Positions 54,301 to 62,319 of a stretch of 64,000 nucleotides of DNA are shown here, piece after piece. Each line of letters opens with the position of its first letter. The stretch's first letter is position 1. The notes under the pieces are model-generated. The model had not been told where the DNA came from. It saw nothing but the letters and a program-made list of their open reading frames with translations, and did not search any database. This DNA is from Betaproteobacteria bacterium. Its GTDB lineage: Bacteria > Pseudomonadota > Gammaproteobacteria > Burkholderiales > JACQAP01. The position numbers and the translations under genes were made by a program. Location: positions 154,418-218,417 of the forward strand of contig JACQAP010000026.1 in NCBI GenBank assembly GCA_016194905.1, written 5' to 3'.

Positions 54301-55522
54301 CCAGCGCACGATCGCGGTGGCATTCGTCGACCTCGACAATTTCAAATTCATCAACGACAGCCTCGGGCACGGTGCCGGCGATCAAGTCCTCAGGATCAGC
54401 GCCGACCGGCTGAGGGCCTGCCTGCGCGAGGGTGATACCGTGGCGCGGCACGGGGGTGACGAATTCGTGCTGCTGCTCAACGATCAGAGCGGACGCGAAT
54501 CGGTGACGCAAGTTGTCTCCCGCATTGTCGAAAAACTGGCCGCGCCGCTTGCCGCCGAAGGGCAGGAGCTCGCTACCACATGCAGTGTCGGGATCAGCCT
54601 GTATCCGGAACATGGAACCGATGCCGCGACACTGCTGAAAAACGCGGATGCGGCGATGTACCGGGCCAAGGCGCGAGGCAAGAACAGCTTCCGGTTCTAC
54701 ACCGTGGACTTGGGGACGCATCTGGGAGACAGACTGAAGCTGGAAACGCAGTTGCGGCGCGCACTGGAACTTGGCGAGTTCGTTCTGCACTATCAGCCGA
54801 AGATCGATTTGCGCAGCCGGGCCATCTACGGTCTGGAAGCACTGATCCGCTGGCGTCATCCGCAGGACGGACTGGTGTCGCCGGACCGCTTCATCGGTAT
54901 CGCGGAGGAGACCGGCCTGATCGTCCCGATCGGCGAATGGGCGTTGCTCACCGGATGCGCGCAAGTCCGCGCGTGGAGCGATGCCGGCTTGCCGCCGATG
55001 ATGCTGTCGGTAAATATTTCTGCGCGCCAGTTCAGGCGCGGCGATCTGGTGGAGACTGTGTCGCGGGCGTTGGCTGAAACCGGGCTCGCGGCGCAAAGAC
55101 TGGAACTGGAATTGACCGAGAGCCTGGTAATGGAAAACGCCGAGGAGTTCATCGACACGCTTAACGCGCTGAAGAGACTCGGCGTTAGCCTCAGCGTCGA
55201 CGATTTCGGAACCGGTTACTCCAGCCTGAGCTATTTGAAGCGCTTCCCGGTCGACAGGCTGAAGATCGACCAATCCTTCGTACGCGACATCGGCACCGAT
55301 CCGAACGATGCGGCGATTGCGCGCGCCGTGATTCAACTCGGCCACAGCCTGGACCTGCGCGTGACCGCTGAAGGCGTGGAAACCGCGGAGCAGTTGCGCT
55401 TCCTGCGTGAGCACGGGTGCGATGAGGTCCAGGGTTTTCTGTTCAGCCGGCCGCTGGCGGCGGAACGGGTGGTCGAGCTGCTGCGCGAAGGCCTGGATCC
55501 GGCGACGATGAACGGCGCTTGA
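51359..55522 (+). CDS. Multi-PAS/GAF/LOV GGDEF-EAL protein
   Basis: This 1387-residue cytoplasmic protein has, in order, PAS (51410-51770), GAF (51780-52290), PAS (52340-52690), PAS (52720-53070), two near-duplicate PAS domains (53085-53440; 53455-53820) and a LOV-type PAS (53840-54190). GGDEF follows, with active site GGDEF (54452-54466) and an REGD I-site. The EAL domain starts EALIRW (54836) and has DDFGTGYSSL intact. The LOV domain has GRNCRFLQG, with the flavin-adduct Cys at 53975-53977, and NYRRNGDAFW. It probably makes or degrades c-di-GMP in response to blue light and other signals. ATG 51359 is uncertain; TTG 51287 is an alternative. Confidence 0.92.
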   Translation: MAVSKLKSGVVTHLAAPEQFLALVELSPDAILIHTEGCISYANAAAVRLLHADSASQIVGVEALALVHPDDREMVRERIARQNRGENVPRIEQRYMRADGSVVDVEVTSAPFVYGGRTAIQVFVRDISERKAADRRIGRLTDLYAALSLTSQAITRLRDRDALLNECCRIAVRHGGLRMTWVVRAAPETKRAIRVATSAPAAAYEEIIISLDPDQAEGRGPIAMAIRDDRSYLCDDVMADPNMAPWHEPARRHGLRSAAAFPLHRGGKVWGAIIHYAGETGFFRQDLVDLLERMAEDISFALDNIESDTRHALVEKALLQQERRIETLMGNLPGMAYRCRNDSHWTMELISEGCFELTGYRVEELLFNEVVSFESIIHPEDQRRVRDEIDAGLLERRRFVIEYRIIGKDGEEKWVWERGQGVNDENGNLIALEGFVTEVTERRRAEHSLRESEARFRSLVELSSDWYWEQDENSRFTEVSRGFYQHVRPEEFIGRARWEIKGALPPAEGWDAHRQMLARHEPFRDLEYGRVLAGGIIRHFSFSGEPMFDEERRFKGYRGVGRDVTARRNAEEDLIRFRAAMETSADAIFITDFSTMRYLDVNDTACRMLGYSRDELLRMGVQDLNSDEDLPLVRGLFDNVRTQGANSGGAGSDLRRLRRKDGSIVPVEVYRRYLKSGDKDIVVSVARDVSERLKAQEDLVRFRTALETSPDLIFLIDLRTLRYIDANETACRMLGYQREELLGMSLLQINANVSEEDLRGKFQETVALGPDRVVTEAEGRMARRKDGSLFPIEIARRYLRIGERDIIVSVSRDITERKRAEEALQLRNLAIEASVNAILITNHLLPDQPIEYVNPAFERMTGYSSAEIAGRNCRFLQGADRNQPEIELLRTAIREGCEARVVLRNYRRNGDAFWAELSISPLRDANGRITHYVGVLSDITEARNVREQLEHQASHDALTGLPNRSLLFDRLNQAIAQAHRYQRTIAVAFVDLDNFKFINDSLGHGAGDQVLRISADRLRACLREGDTVARHGGDEFVLLLNDQSGRESVTQVVSRIVEKLAAPLAAEGQELATTCSVGISLYPEHGTDAATLLKNADAAMYRAKARGKNSFRFYTVDLGTHLGDRLKLETQLRRALELGEFVLHYQPKIDLRSRAIYGLEALIRWRHPQDGLVSPDRFIGIAEETGLIVPIGEWALLTGCAQVRAWSDAGLPPMMLSVNISARQFRRGDLVETVSRALAETGLAAQRLELELTESLVMENAEEFIDTLNALKRLGVSLSVDDFGTGYSSLSYLKRFPVDRLKIDQSFVRDIGTDPNDAAIARAVIQLGHSLDLRVTAEGVETAEQLRFLREHGCDEVQGFLFSRPLAAERVVELLREGLDPATMNGA

Positions 55523-55577
55523 CGATGGCGTCGCCCGCGTTCGGGCGTGATAATGGTGCCGTCAAGGTCAACGCGGG

Positions 55578-57314
55578 ATGATGTCCATGAAGTTGCTGAA
55601 GTGGGTTCTGATTGCGGCTGGCGCCGTCGTACTTTTGTTCGCGGGGGCGCTTGCGTTCATTGCCGCAACTTTCGATCCGAACCAGTACAAAGCACAGGTT
55701 GCTGACCTGGTGAAGGAAAAAACCCGGCGTGCGCTGACTATCGAAGGCGACATTCGTCTCATGTTGTTCCCGAAGCTCGGCGTGCACTTGGGCAAAATCC
55801 GGTTGTCGGAATTCAAGAGCGACAAGGATTTCGCCGGCCTGGACGACATGCGGATTTCGCTGGCATTGATTCCGCTTCTGTCCAGGCAAGTCGTCGTGGA
55901 CCAGATCCAGCTCGACGGGCTGCGCGCCAATCTGGTCAAGCACAATGACGGCAAGACCAACTTCGACGACTTGCTCGGCGAGGAAAAGAAGGAGGCGTCC
56001 GCGAAACCGGCGGAACCCGCAAAGGCGCAGACGCCGATCAAGCTCGAGGTCGAAGGCGTGCGCATCAGCAAGGCCGCGCTGGTTTGGAAAGACGAGACCA
56101 CCGGGGTCGAGTGTGCGATTTCGGATTTCAACCTGAAGACTGGGCGCGTGGCGCCGGATGTCCCGACGAAATTCGATCTCGCCGCGACGATCAGGGCAAC
56201 CCAGCCGAAAGTCGACGTCAAACTGCAGATGGGCGGCACATTGGTGGCCGATCTCGAAAAGCAGACGGCCAATGCCGATCTGGCGATGAAGCTGGATGAA
56301 AGCAACATCAAGGCGAAGTTTGCCGTCGCGGACTTCGCCGCGTTGCGCAGCACATTCGACATCGCGATCGACAGGCTCAACGTCGACAAATACCTGCCGC
56401 CGAAGAAGCCTGGCGAGACGGCGAAAGCGCCGACGGGTTCGCAACCCGAGCAGCCGATCGACTTTTCCCCGATCAAGAAACTCGATGTCGCCGGCAGCGT
56501 GCGCATCGGCGATCTCACCGCGTCGAATATCAAAGCGCAGAACGTGCGCGTCGACGTCAAGGCAAGGAATGGCCGTCTCGACGTCGATTCGCTGGTCGCG
56601 AATCTGTATCAGGGCAGCGTGAAAGGATTGGCGTCGGTCGATGCGAATACCAACCGCATTGCCATCAGGCAGAACCTGGCGGGAATCTCGATCGGTCCGC
56701 TGCTGCGCGACGCGATCGGGCAGGACCTTTTGGAAGGTCGAGGCAATGTGGCGCTGGACGTGACAACGACTGGCAATCTGGTTTCGGCGATGAAGAAAGC
56801 GCTGAATGGCACGGCCAAAATTGAACTCAAGGATGGTGCGATCAAGGGTATCAATCTGGCGCAGTCGCTGCGCAACGCCAAAGCGCTGTTCACCGGAGGC
56901 AAGCGCGAAGCGGAACAGGGTGCGGTGGCGGGCGAGAAGACGGATTTTTCCGAGCTGACCGCCAGCTTCGATATCAGGAATGGCATCGCGCACAACGGCG
57001 ATTTCCTGGCCAAGTCGCCTTTCCTGCGGCTGACCGGAGAAGGCGATATCAATCTGCCGGAGAGCACGCTGAACTATCTTGCAAAAGCCGCCGTCGTCGC
57101 GTCCAGCGCCGGGCAGGGCGGCAAGGAGATGGCCGACCTCAAGGGCCTCACCATTCCCGTGCGCGCGTCCGGCCCGTTCACGGCGCTCAAATACAAACTC
57201 GAATTCGGTTCGGTCTTGGCGGATTCCGCCAAGCAAAAACTCGAGGAAAAGAAGGAAGTGGTCAAGGACAAGCTGGAAGACAAGCTCAAGGAAAAGTTGA
57301 AGAAACTGTTCTGA
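55578..57314 (+). CDS. AsmA-family protein
   Basis: The 578-residue protein has an N-terminal membrane anchor (WVLIAAGAVVLLFAGALAFI), then a large periplasmic region of beta-strand repeats. The family motif is FDPNQYKAQVADLVKEKTRRALTIEGDI. The C-terminal AsmA_2-type domain ends in a Lys/Glu-rich tail. AsmA proteins bridge the periplasm and take part in phospholipid transport to the outer membrane. ATG 55578 or 55587 both fit. It lies upstream of mutY, a common gene order. Confidence 0.9.
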   Translation: MMSMKLLKWVLIAAGAVVLLFAGALAFIAATFDPNQYKAQVADLVKEKTRRALTIEGDIRLMLFPKLGVHLGKIRLSEFKSDKDFAGLDDMRISLALIPLLSRQVVVDQIQLDGLRANLVKHNDGKTNFDDLLGEEKKEASAKPAEPAKAQTPIKLEVEGVRISKAALVWKDETTGVECAISDFNLKTGRVAPDVPTKFDLAATIRATQPKVDVKLQMGGTLVADLEKQTANADLAMKLDESNIKAKFAVADFAALRSTFDIAIDRLNVDKYLPPKKPGETAKAPTGSQPEQPIDFSPIKKLDVAGSVRIGDLTASNIKAQNVRVDVKARNGRLDVDSLVANLYQGSVKGLASVDANTNRIAIRQNLAGISIGPLLRDAIGQDLLEGRGNVALDVTTTGNLVSAMKKALNGTAKIELKDGAIKGINLAQSLRNAKALFTGGKREAEQGAVAGEKTDFSELTASFDIRNGIAHNGDFLAKSPFLRLTGEGDINLPESTLNYLAKAAVVASSAGQGGKEMADLKGLTIPVRASGPFTALKYKLEFGSVLADSAKQKLEEKKEVVKDKLEDKLKEKLKKLF

Positions 57315-57319
57315 CCAAG

Positions 57320-58375
57320 ATGTCCGGATCCGCAATGAAGTCCTTTGCCGCGCGCGTGATCGAATGGCAGCAGGCGTTCGGCCGTCACGATCTTCCCTGG
57401 CAGCGCACGCGCGACCCTTACCGGATCTGGCTGTCGGAAATCATGCTGCAACAGACGCAAGTCTCGGCAGTCATTCCTTATTACGGGCGCTTCCTCGCGC
57501 GCTTTCCCGACCTTGCCAGCCTCGCCGCCGCTCCCGAAGACGACGTACTCGCCTTGTGGAGCGGGCTGGGCTACTACGCCCGCGCACGCAATTTACATAG
57601 TGCCGCACGGGCGATAGTCGAACGACATGCGGGAGTATTTCCGAATGCGTTCGACGAGATCGTTGCCTTGCCGGGTATCGGGCGGTCGACCGCCAGTGCG
57701 ATCGCGGTGTTCGCTTTCGGTGCACGGCATCCCATACTCGATGGTAATGTGAAGCGGGTGTTCGCGCGCATGTTCGGCATTGCGGGCTTCCCCGGAGAGA
57801 AAAAAATCGAAACGGCCATGTGGATGCGCGCCGAGACCTTGCTGCCGTCGCGGAATGTCGACGCCTACACGCAGGGTTTGATGGACCTCGGCGCCGCCGT
57901 GTGTACCCGCGGTCGACCGCGCTGCGAGGTGTGTCCGCTGCATGACGGGTGCGTGGCCAGGCGCGAGAAGCGCATCGCCGTGTTGCCGGCTCCGCGGCCG
58001 AAGAAGCCGCTGCCGGAAAAATCCACGGTGATGCTGATCCTGCGGCGCAACCGCGAGGTGCTGCTGGAAAAGCGGCCCGCGCCGGGCATCTGGGGTGGCC
58101 TGTGGAGTTTTCCAGAAATTGCGGATCTGGGCGACGCAGCTTCCGCGATGCGTACGCGATTCGGCGCAGAAGTGATCTCGGAGGGCACGCTTCCCGATGT
58201 GCATCACGGCTTCACGCATTACGCACTCACCATTACACCCGCGCTGCTGCGGGTGACGCAGTTGGCGCTTCGCGCACAATCACCGGGGCTTGTGTGGCTG
58301 ACGCCAGCCGATGCGATCGGCGCGGCGGTACCGGCGCCCGTTCGTGAAATTCTGCGCCAGCTCGAACGCGGCTAG
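57320..58375 (+). CDS. mutY: A/G-specific adenine glycosylase MutY
   Basis: MutY removes A mispaired with 8-oxoG. The 351-residue protein has DLPWQRTRDPYRIWLSEIML and the catalytic Asp region LPGIGRSTASAIAVFAFG. It also has the 4Fe-4S cysteines in C-x6-C-x2-C-x5-C (CTRGRPRCEVCPLHDGC) and a C-terminal NUDT1-like 8-oxoG recognition domain. Length is normal. It follows the asmA-like gene by 5 bp. Confidence 0.96.
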   Translation: MSGSAMKSFAARVIEWQQAFGRHDLPWQRTRDPYRIWLSEIMLQQTQVSAVIPYYGRFLARFPDLASLAAAPEDDVLALWSGLGYYARARNLHSAARAIVERHAGVFPNAFDEIVALPGIGRSTASAIAVFAFGARHPILDGNVKRVFARMFGIAGFPGEKKIETAMWMRAETLLPSRNVDAYTQGLMDLGAAVCTRGRPRCEVCPLHDGCVARREKRIAVLPAPRPKKPLPEKSTVMLILRRNREVLLEKRPAPGIWGGLWSFPEIADLGDAASAMRTRFGAEVISEGTLPDVHHGFTHYALTITPALLRVTQLALRAQSPGLVWLTPADAIGAAVPAPVREILRQLERG

Positions 58376-58379
58376 GTGA

Positions 58380-58958
58380 TCAGGCGGCCTGCGTGAGGTA
58401 GGCGTGCAGGCGCTGCAATCTCTCGCCGTCGTTGCGCAATTCCAGAAAATCCTGCTTTTCCTCCAGGTCCAGCGGCAGCACTTCCGCAAGCCGGTAGCTG
58501 GTCCAGCGCGGATCGTCATAGGCAAGCGGTGGAGAAAAATAATCCGCTCCGATTTTTTCGATGATCTGTTCCAACACGCGGCGACAAAGCGCGAACGATT
58601 CCCGCCGTATCGTGCCAGCGGTTTCTTCCAGCAATTCGATTTCGGCGCGGATCAACCCGTCCGATTGCGTCGTTTGCCGCAGGATGCGGAACGGGTGCTG
58701 GCCCCGGGTCTGCAGATGAAAGACACCGAGGTGGGGCATTTCCCATTCCACGATGAGGGCGGTGCAGCCCACCTGGTCGGGCACGGCGGGCAGTCCCACT
58801 TCCCGGCCTTCACGAATGCGGCACACCCCGAACGGCGTGGCATCTCGAACACAGACCTTGGTCATGTCGAGATAGCGTTGCTCGAAAATCTTCAACGGCA
58901 GCAGGCCGCCCGGATACAGGACGGTATTGAGCGGAAAAATCGGGATCGATGTCGTCAT
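58380..58958 (-). CDS. Lon substrate-binding (LON-N) domain protein
   Basis: The 192-residue protein starts TTSIPIFPLNTVLYPGGLLPLKIFEQRYLD as judged by position and motif. This is the N-terminal substrate domain of Lon found alone. It has no ATPase or protease domain. The partner and function are not established. ATG 58958 gives the domain start; the frame is open 20 codons further. It is convergent with mutY. Confidence 0.88.
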   Translation of the reverse strand: MTTSIPIFPLNTVLYPGGLLPLKIFEQRYLDMTKVCVRDATPFGVCRIREGREVGLPAVPDQVGCTALIVEWEMPHLGVFHLQTRGQHPFRILRQTTQSDGLIRAEIELLEETAGTIRRESFALCRRVLEQIIEKIGADYFSPPLAYDDPRWTSYRLAEVLPLDLEEKQDFLELRNDGERLQRLHAYLTQAA

Positions 58959-59028
58959 GTTGCTCAGTGCGAATGGGCGCAGCACACTGCAAACCAAAAT
59001 CTCACCACGAAGACACATTGCCAGCGAG

Positions 59029-59646
59029 TCAACCGTCGACCTCGCCCCAGCGGGGCATCAGCGAATGCTGGACGCCGACGTGATCGAGGATGCGCGCCAC
59101 CACGAAATCGACGAGATCCTGCGCAGTCCGCGGATGATGATAGAAGCCGGGATTGGCGGGCAGGATGATCGCGCCCGCACGAGACAGCCTGAGCATGTTC
59201 TCGAGGTGGATCGCGGACAACGGCGTCTCGCGCGGGACCAGCACCAGCTTGCGCGCTTCCTTCAAGGCAACGTCGGCCGCGCGCTCGATCAGATTGTCGG
59301 CCATTCCCGCCGCTATGGCCGCCAGCGTACCCATGGTGCAGGGACAAATCACCATCGCATCGGCCGGATTCGAGCCGGACGCGACCGGCGCGAACCATTC
59401 TTCGCGTCCGAAGGCCTGCAGCTGCCCGGGTTCCGCGCCGAAACGTCCGCTGAAAAATTCGGCTGCATCCTTGGCGCGCGGCGGCAACGGCAGATCCATT
59501 TCCTGGCGCGCGACAATCTGGGCCGCCGACGAATACAACAGATAAACCCTGACTTCCGCCTTGAGCAGGCACTCCAGTAGCCGGACGCCGTAGGGCATGC
59601 CGGACGCGCCGGTAAAGGCCAGCGTGATTGTTTCCGGCTTATTCAC
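59029..59646 (-). CDS. ubiX: Flavin prenyltransferase UbiX
   Basis: UbiX makes prenylated FMN, the cofactor of UbiD decarboxylase in ubiquinone synthesis. The 205-residue flavoprotein has LAFTGASGMPYGVRLLECL near its start, PCTMGTLAAIAAGMADNLIERA, and the C-terminal HENMLRL-type HLENMLRLSRAGAIILPANP. ubiD is not adjacent. Length is normal. Confidence 0.95.
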   Translation of the reverse strand: MNKPETITLAFTGASGMPYGVRLLECLLKAEVRVYLLYSSAAQIVARQEMDLPLPPRAKDAAEFFSGRFGAEPGQLQAFGREEWFAPVASGSNPADAMVICPCTMGTLAAIAAGMADNLIERAADVALKEARKLVLVPRETPLSAIHLENMLRLSRAGAIILPANPGFYHHPRTAQDLVDFVVARILDHVGVQHSLMPRWGEVDG

Positions 59647-59688
59647 ATTCGTGCGCGGGCAGCCGGACGCACGGCGGGCACGACCAGC

Positions 59689-60540
59689 TCACACCGACAG
59701 TTCCCGGTGGCGAACGAGAACATTGCGGCCACCGCGAAAGTGCGCAGCGAGCGCTTCGGCGAAGTACACTGACCGGTGGCGGCCGCCGGTACAACCGATC
59801 GCCACGGTGAGATAGGCGCGATTGTCGCGCACGAAACAGGGCAGCCATTTTTCGATGTAACCACGGATGTCGCTCAACATTGCGCGCGCGTTGTCATTGG
59901 CTTCGAGGAATGCGATCACGGCCGCGTCCTTTCCGGTGAGCGGTCGCAATTCGGGATCGTAATGCGGGTTGGGCAGGCAGCGCACGTCGAACACCATGTC
60001 GGCGTCGAGCGGAATGCCGTGCTTGAAGCCGAACGACTGGAATAGCAACCGCAAGCCGGGTTCGCCTGTATGCAGGGTGTCTTTCATCCAGGCCCGCAAC
60101 ACGCTGGGATGCAGGTCGCTGGTGTCGATGCGGTGGCCCAGATCGCCGAGGCCGCCGAGCAGTTCGCGTTCGTGTGCGATGCATTCCGGCAAGGTGCGAT
60201 CGCGGTCCGCGAGCGGATGCCGACGACGGGTTTCGGAAAAGCGTTTGACGAGGGTTTCGGTCTTGGAATCGAGGAAGATCAGGTGCACATCGATGCCGCG
60301 CTCCTTGAGCTGCGACAGATAGCCTGGCAGTTCGGACAGCGTCGCGCCGCTGCGTACGTCGATGCTGACCGCGACGCGGTCGTAACCTTCCTGTGCAAGA
60401 AACTGTACCAGGCCATTGAGGAGCTTGGCGGGCAGGTTGTCGACGCAATAATAGGCGCTATCTTCGAGCACGTTGAGCGCGATGCTCTTGCCCGAGCCGG
60501 AAAGGCCGCTGATGACGACGAGCTGCATGATTCCCGACAT
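59689..60540 (-). CDS. rapZ: RNase adapter/nucleotide-binding protein RapZ
   Basis: RapZ is a P-loop protein that in enterics guides RNase E to the GlmZ sRNA and senses glucosamine-6-phosphate. The 283-residue protein has Walker [20 protein letters not shown] and [11 protein letters not shown]. The C-terminal signature is [22 protein letters not shown] 60540 has GAGG 5 bases upstream; ATG 60528 is an alternative. It ends the ptsN-hprK-rapZ cluster typical of betaproteobacteria. Confidence 0.95.
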   Translation of the reverse strand: MSGIMQLVVISGLSGSGKSIALNVLEDSAYYCVDNLPAKLLNGLVQFLAQEGYDRVAVSIDVRSGATLSELPGYLSQLKERGIDVHLIFLDSKTETLVKRFSETRRRHPLADRDRTLPECIAHERELLGGLGDLGHRIDTSDLHPSVLRAWMKDTLHTGEPGLRLLFQSFGFKHGIPLDADMVFDVRCLPNPHYDPELRPLTGKDAAVIAFLEANDNARAMLSDIRGYIEKWLPCFVRDNRAYLTVAIGCTGGRHRSVYFAEALAAHFRGGRNVLVRHRELSV

Positions 60541-60547
60541 GCGGACC

Positions 60548-61489
60548 TCAGCCGCGCCTGCTCAGTTGCTTTTCCTGCCGCTGGATGAATTCCTGGGTAC
60601 TGTCGATGCCGCGCAACTGCAGGACGTAGTTGCGCACCGCCGCTTCCGCCAATACCGCGAGATTGCGGCCAGCCGCAACCGGCAGGACGACTTTGCGAAC
60701 GCTGATGCCCATGATGTCTTCGGAACTCGCATTGAGCGGCAAGCGCTCAAGACCGGGAACGACGCTGCCAACCGGCTTTTCCATCTGCACGATCAGCTTC
60801 AGGTTCTTCTTGGTACGCACCGCGGTCTCGCCGAAGATGGTGCGGATATTGAGCATGCCCAGCCCGCGGACTTCCAGAAAATCCTTCAGCAACTCCGGGC
60901 TGCGGCCTTCCAGGGTTTCCGGTGCAATGTGATAGAGCTCGACGACATCGTCGGCGACCAATCCGCTGCCGCGCGAGATCAGCTCCAGTGCCAGTTCGCT
61001 CTTGCCCACCCCGCTCTCCCCGGTGATCAACATGCCCATTCCCAGCACGTCGAGGAATACGCCGTGGCGGGTGACGAACTCCGCAAGTGCGCGCCCGAGA
61101 TAGGTGCGCACCACCCAGATGATCTGCAGACTGTGCAGGGGGGAGGAAAGCAGGGGGATGTTGCGCGACGTCGCGAATTCGGCAAGCGTGGCCGGAGGCT
61201 TTTCCTGTTCGCTGAGAATGATGCACACCAGGCCGCTGCCGGCCAGGCGAGCAAGGGCCTCGCGCTGGTCGCGTTCCCCGAGCGAGGCGAAATAGGCGGC
61301 TTCGGTACGGCTGAAAATCTGGATCCAGTTGGGATGGACCAGATTCAGGTGACCGATCAGTCCCTGGGAAGCCTGGTTGATCTCGCTGCTGTCGAGATAC
61401 GGCGAAGGCTCACGCGGCCCGGAAATCCACGCGAACTTGAGCGCACCGGCATTGTCCTCAAATAGCTGCGCGACGCTGACCTGGGGCAT
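60548..61489 (-). CDS. hprK: HPr kinase/phosphorylase
   Basis: HprK phosphorylates HPr on serine and can reverse the reaction. The 313-residue protein has the P-loop [17 protein letters not shown] and the family signature [22 protein letters not shown] 61489 gives the family length. Its start lies inside the ptsN 3' end (32 bp overlap). No ptsH or ptsI is in the window. Confidence 0.95.
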   Translation of the reverse strand: MPQVSVAQLFEDNAGALKFAWISGPREPSPYLDSSEINQASQGLIGHLNLVHPNWIQIFSRTEAAYFASLGERDQREALARLAGSGLVCIILSEQEKPPATLAEFATSRNIPLLSSPLHSLQIIWVVRTYLGRALAEFVTRHGVFLDVLGMGMLITGESGVGKSELALELISRGSGLVADDVVELYHIAPETLEGRSPELLKDFLEVRGLGMLNIRTIFGETAVRTKKNLKLIVQMEKPVGSVVPGLERLPLNASSEDIMGISVRKVVLPVAAGRNLAVLAEAAVRNYVLQLRGIDSTQEFIQRQEKQLSRRG

Positions 61490-61943
61490 GAGGTTCCCAT
61501 TTGCTGATGACCTGCTGGACTGCCGCCGCAACCGGCAACCCTGCGAGTTGCGCGCGCAAGTCCTTGTCGCTGAACATCTGCGCCAGTTCCGAGAGAATCT
61601 GCAGATGCAGGTCGGTCGCCTTTTCCGGCACCAGCAGCACGAAAATCAGGTTCACCGGATTGCCGTCGGGCGCTTCGAATGGGATCGGACCGCTGGTGCG
61701 GACGAACGCGCCGGCGGCATCGCGCAGGCCCTTGATGCGCCCGTGCGGAATCGCGATGCCATGACCCAGCCCGGTCGATCCCAGGCGTTCGCGCGCGAAC
61801 AGCGCTTCGAATACCTGGCTGCGGCCGATGCCGAGCGCATTCTCGAACAGCAGGCCGACGTGCTCGAACACCCGCTTCTTGCTGGTCACGTCGAGGTCGA
61901 GCGTGACGTTGGTTACCGGCAGCAGTCTGGAGATCAGACTCAT
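61458..61943 (-). CDS. ptsN: Nitrogen-regulatory PTS IIA component
   Basis: PtsN is the EIIA-Ntr protein that regulates K+ transport and nitrogen metabolism. The 161-residue protein has LGHGIAIPHGRIKGL with the phospho-His, and VFVLLVPEKATDLHLQILSELA. ATG 61943 gives the family start. It lies between hpf and hprK, part of the conserved rpoN neighbourhood. Confidence 0.95.
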   Translation of the reverse strand: MSLISRLLPVTNVTLDLDVTSKKRVFEHVGLLFENALGIGRSQVFEALFARERLGSTGLGHGIAIPHGRIKGLRDAAGAFVRTSGPIPFEAPDGNPVNLIFVLLVPEKATDLHLQILSELAQMFSDKDLRAQLAGLPVAAAVQQVISKWEPHAPGQRRAAI

Positions 61944-61968
61944 GGCGGGCTCGGGGGGCGTGGTCCGG

Positions 61969-62292
61969 TTACACCGAGGGCAGGTTGCGGAAGGACTCTT
62001 CCTCGTGGTGATCGACGCTCTTCTCCTTGTGTTTGAGGATCTGGCGGTCGAGCTTGTCGGCCAGGCCGTCGATGGCGGCGTACATGTTCGCGTCAATGCA
62101 TTCGACGTGGATATCCTTGCCGCGAACGTGCACGTTGGCCTCAACCTTGTGATCCAGTTTGTTGACGGACAGGATGACATTGACGTCAATGACGTGGTCG
62201 AAGTGACGGGTGATGCGGTTGAGCTTGTCGATGACGTAAGAACGGATGGCGGGAGTGACTTCCAGGTGATGACCGGATAGCTGAAGATTCAT
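61969..62292 (-). CDS. hpf: Ribosome hibernation-promoting factor (short form)
   Basis: Hpf stabilises inactive 100S ribosomes in stationary phase. The 107-residue protein starts MNLQLSGHHLEVTPAIRSYV. It has DVNVILSVNKLDHKVEANVH and the acidic/basic C-terminus of short-form factors, with no dimerisation domain. ATG 62292 is chosen over 62307 because it gives the family N-terminus. It lies between rpoN and ptsN. Confidence 0.95.
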   Translation of the reverse strand: MNLQLSGHHLEVTPAIRSYVIDKLNRITRHFDHVIDVNVILSVNKLDHKVEANVHVRGKDIHVECIDANMYAAIDGLADKLDRQILKHKEKSVDHHEEESFRNLPSV

Positions 62293-62319
62293 AGGCGTTC
62301 CCTCCATAGCGGGGGTTGA

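Noticed and set aside
52796-55414. 872-codon minus-strand frame opposite the LOV-GGDEF-EAL gene
   Set aside because: The plus strand has clear conserved domains throughout. The reverse frame is a GC-rich shadow with no recognisable motif.
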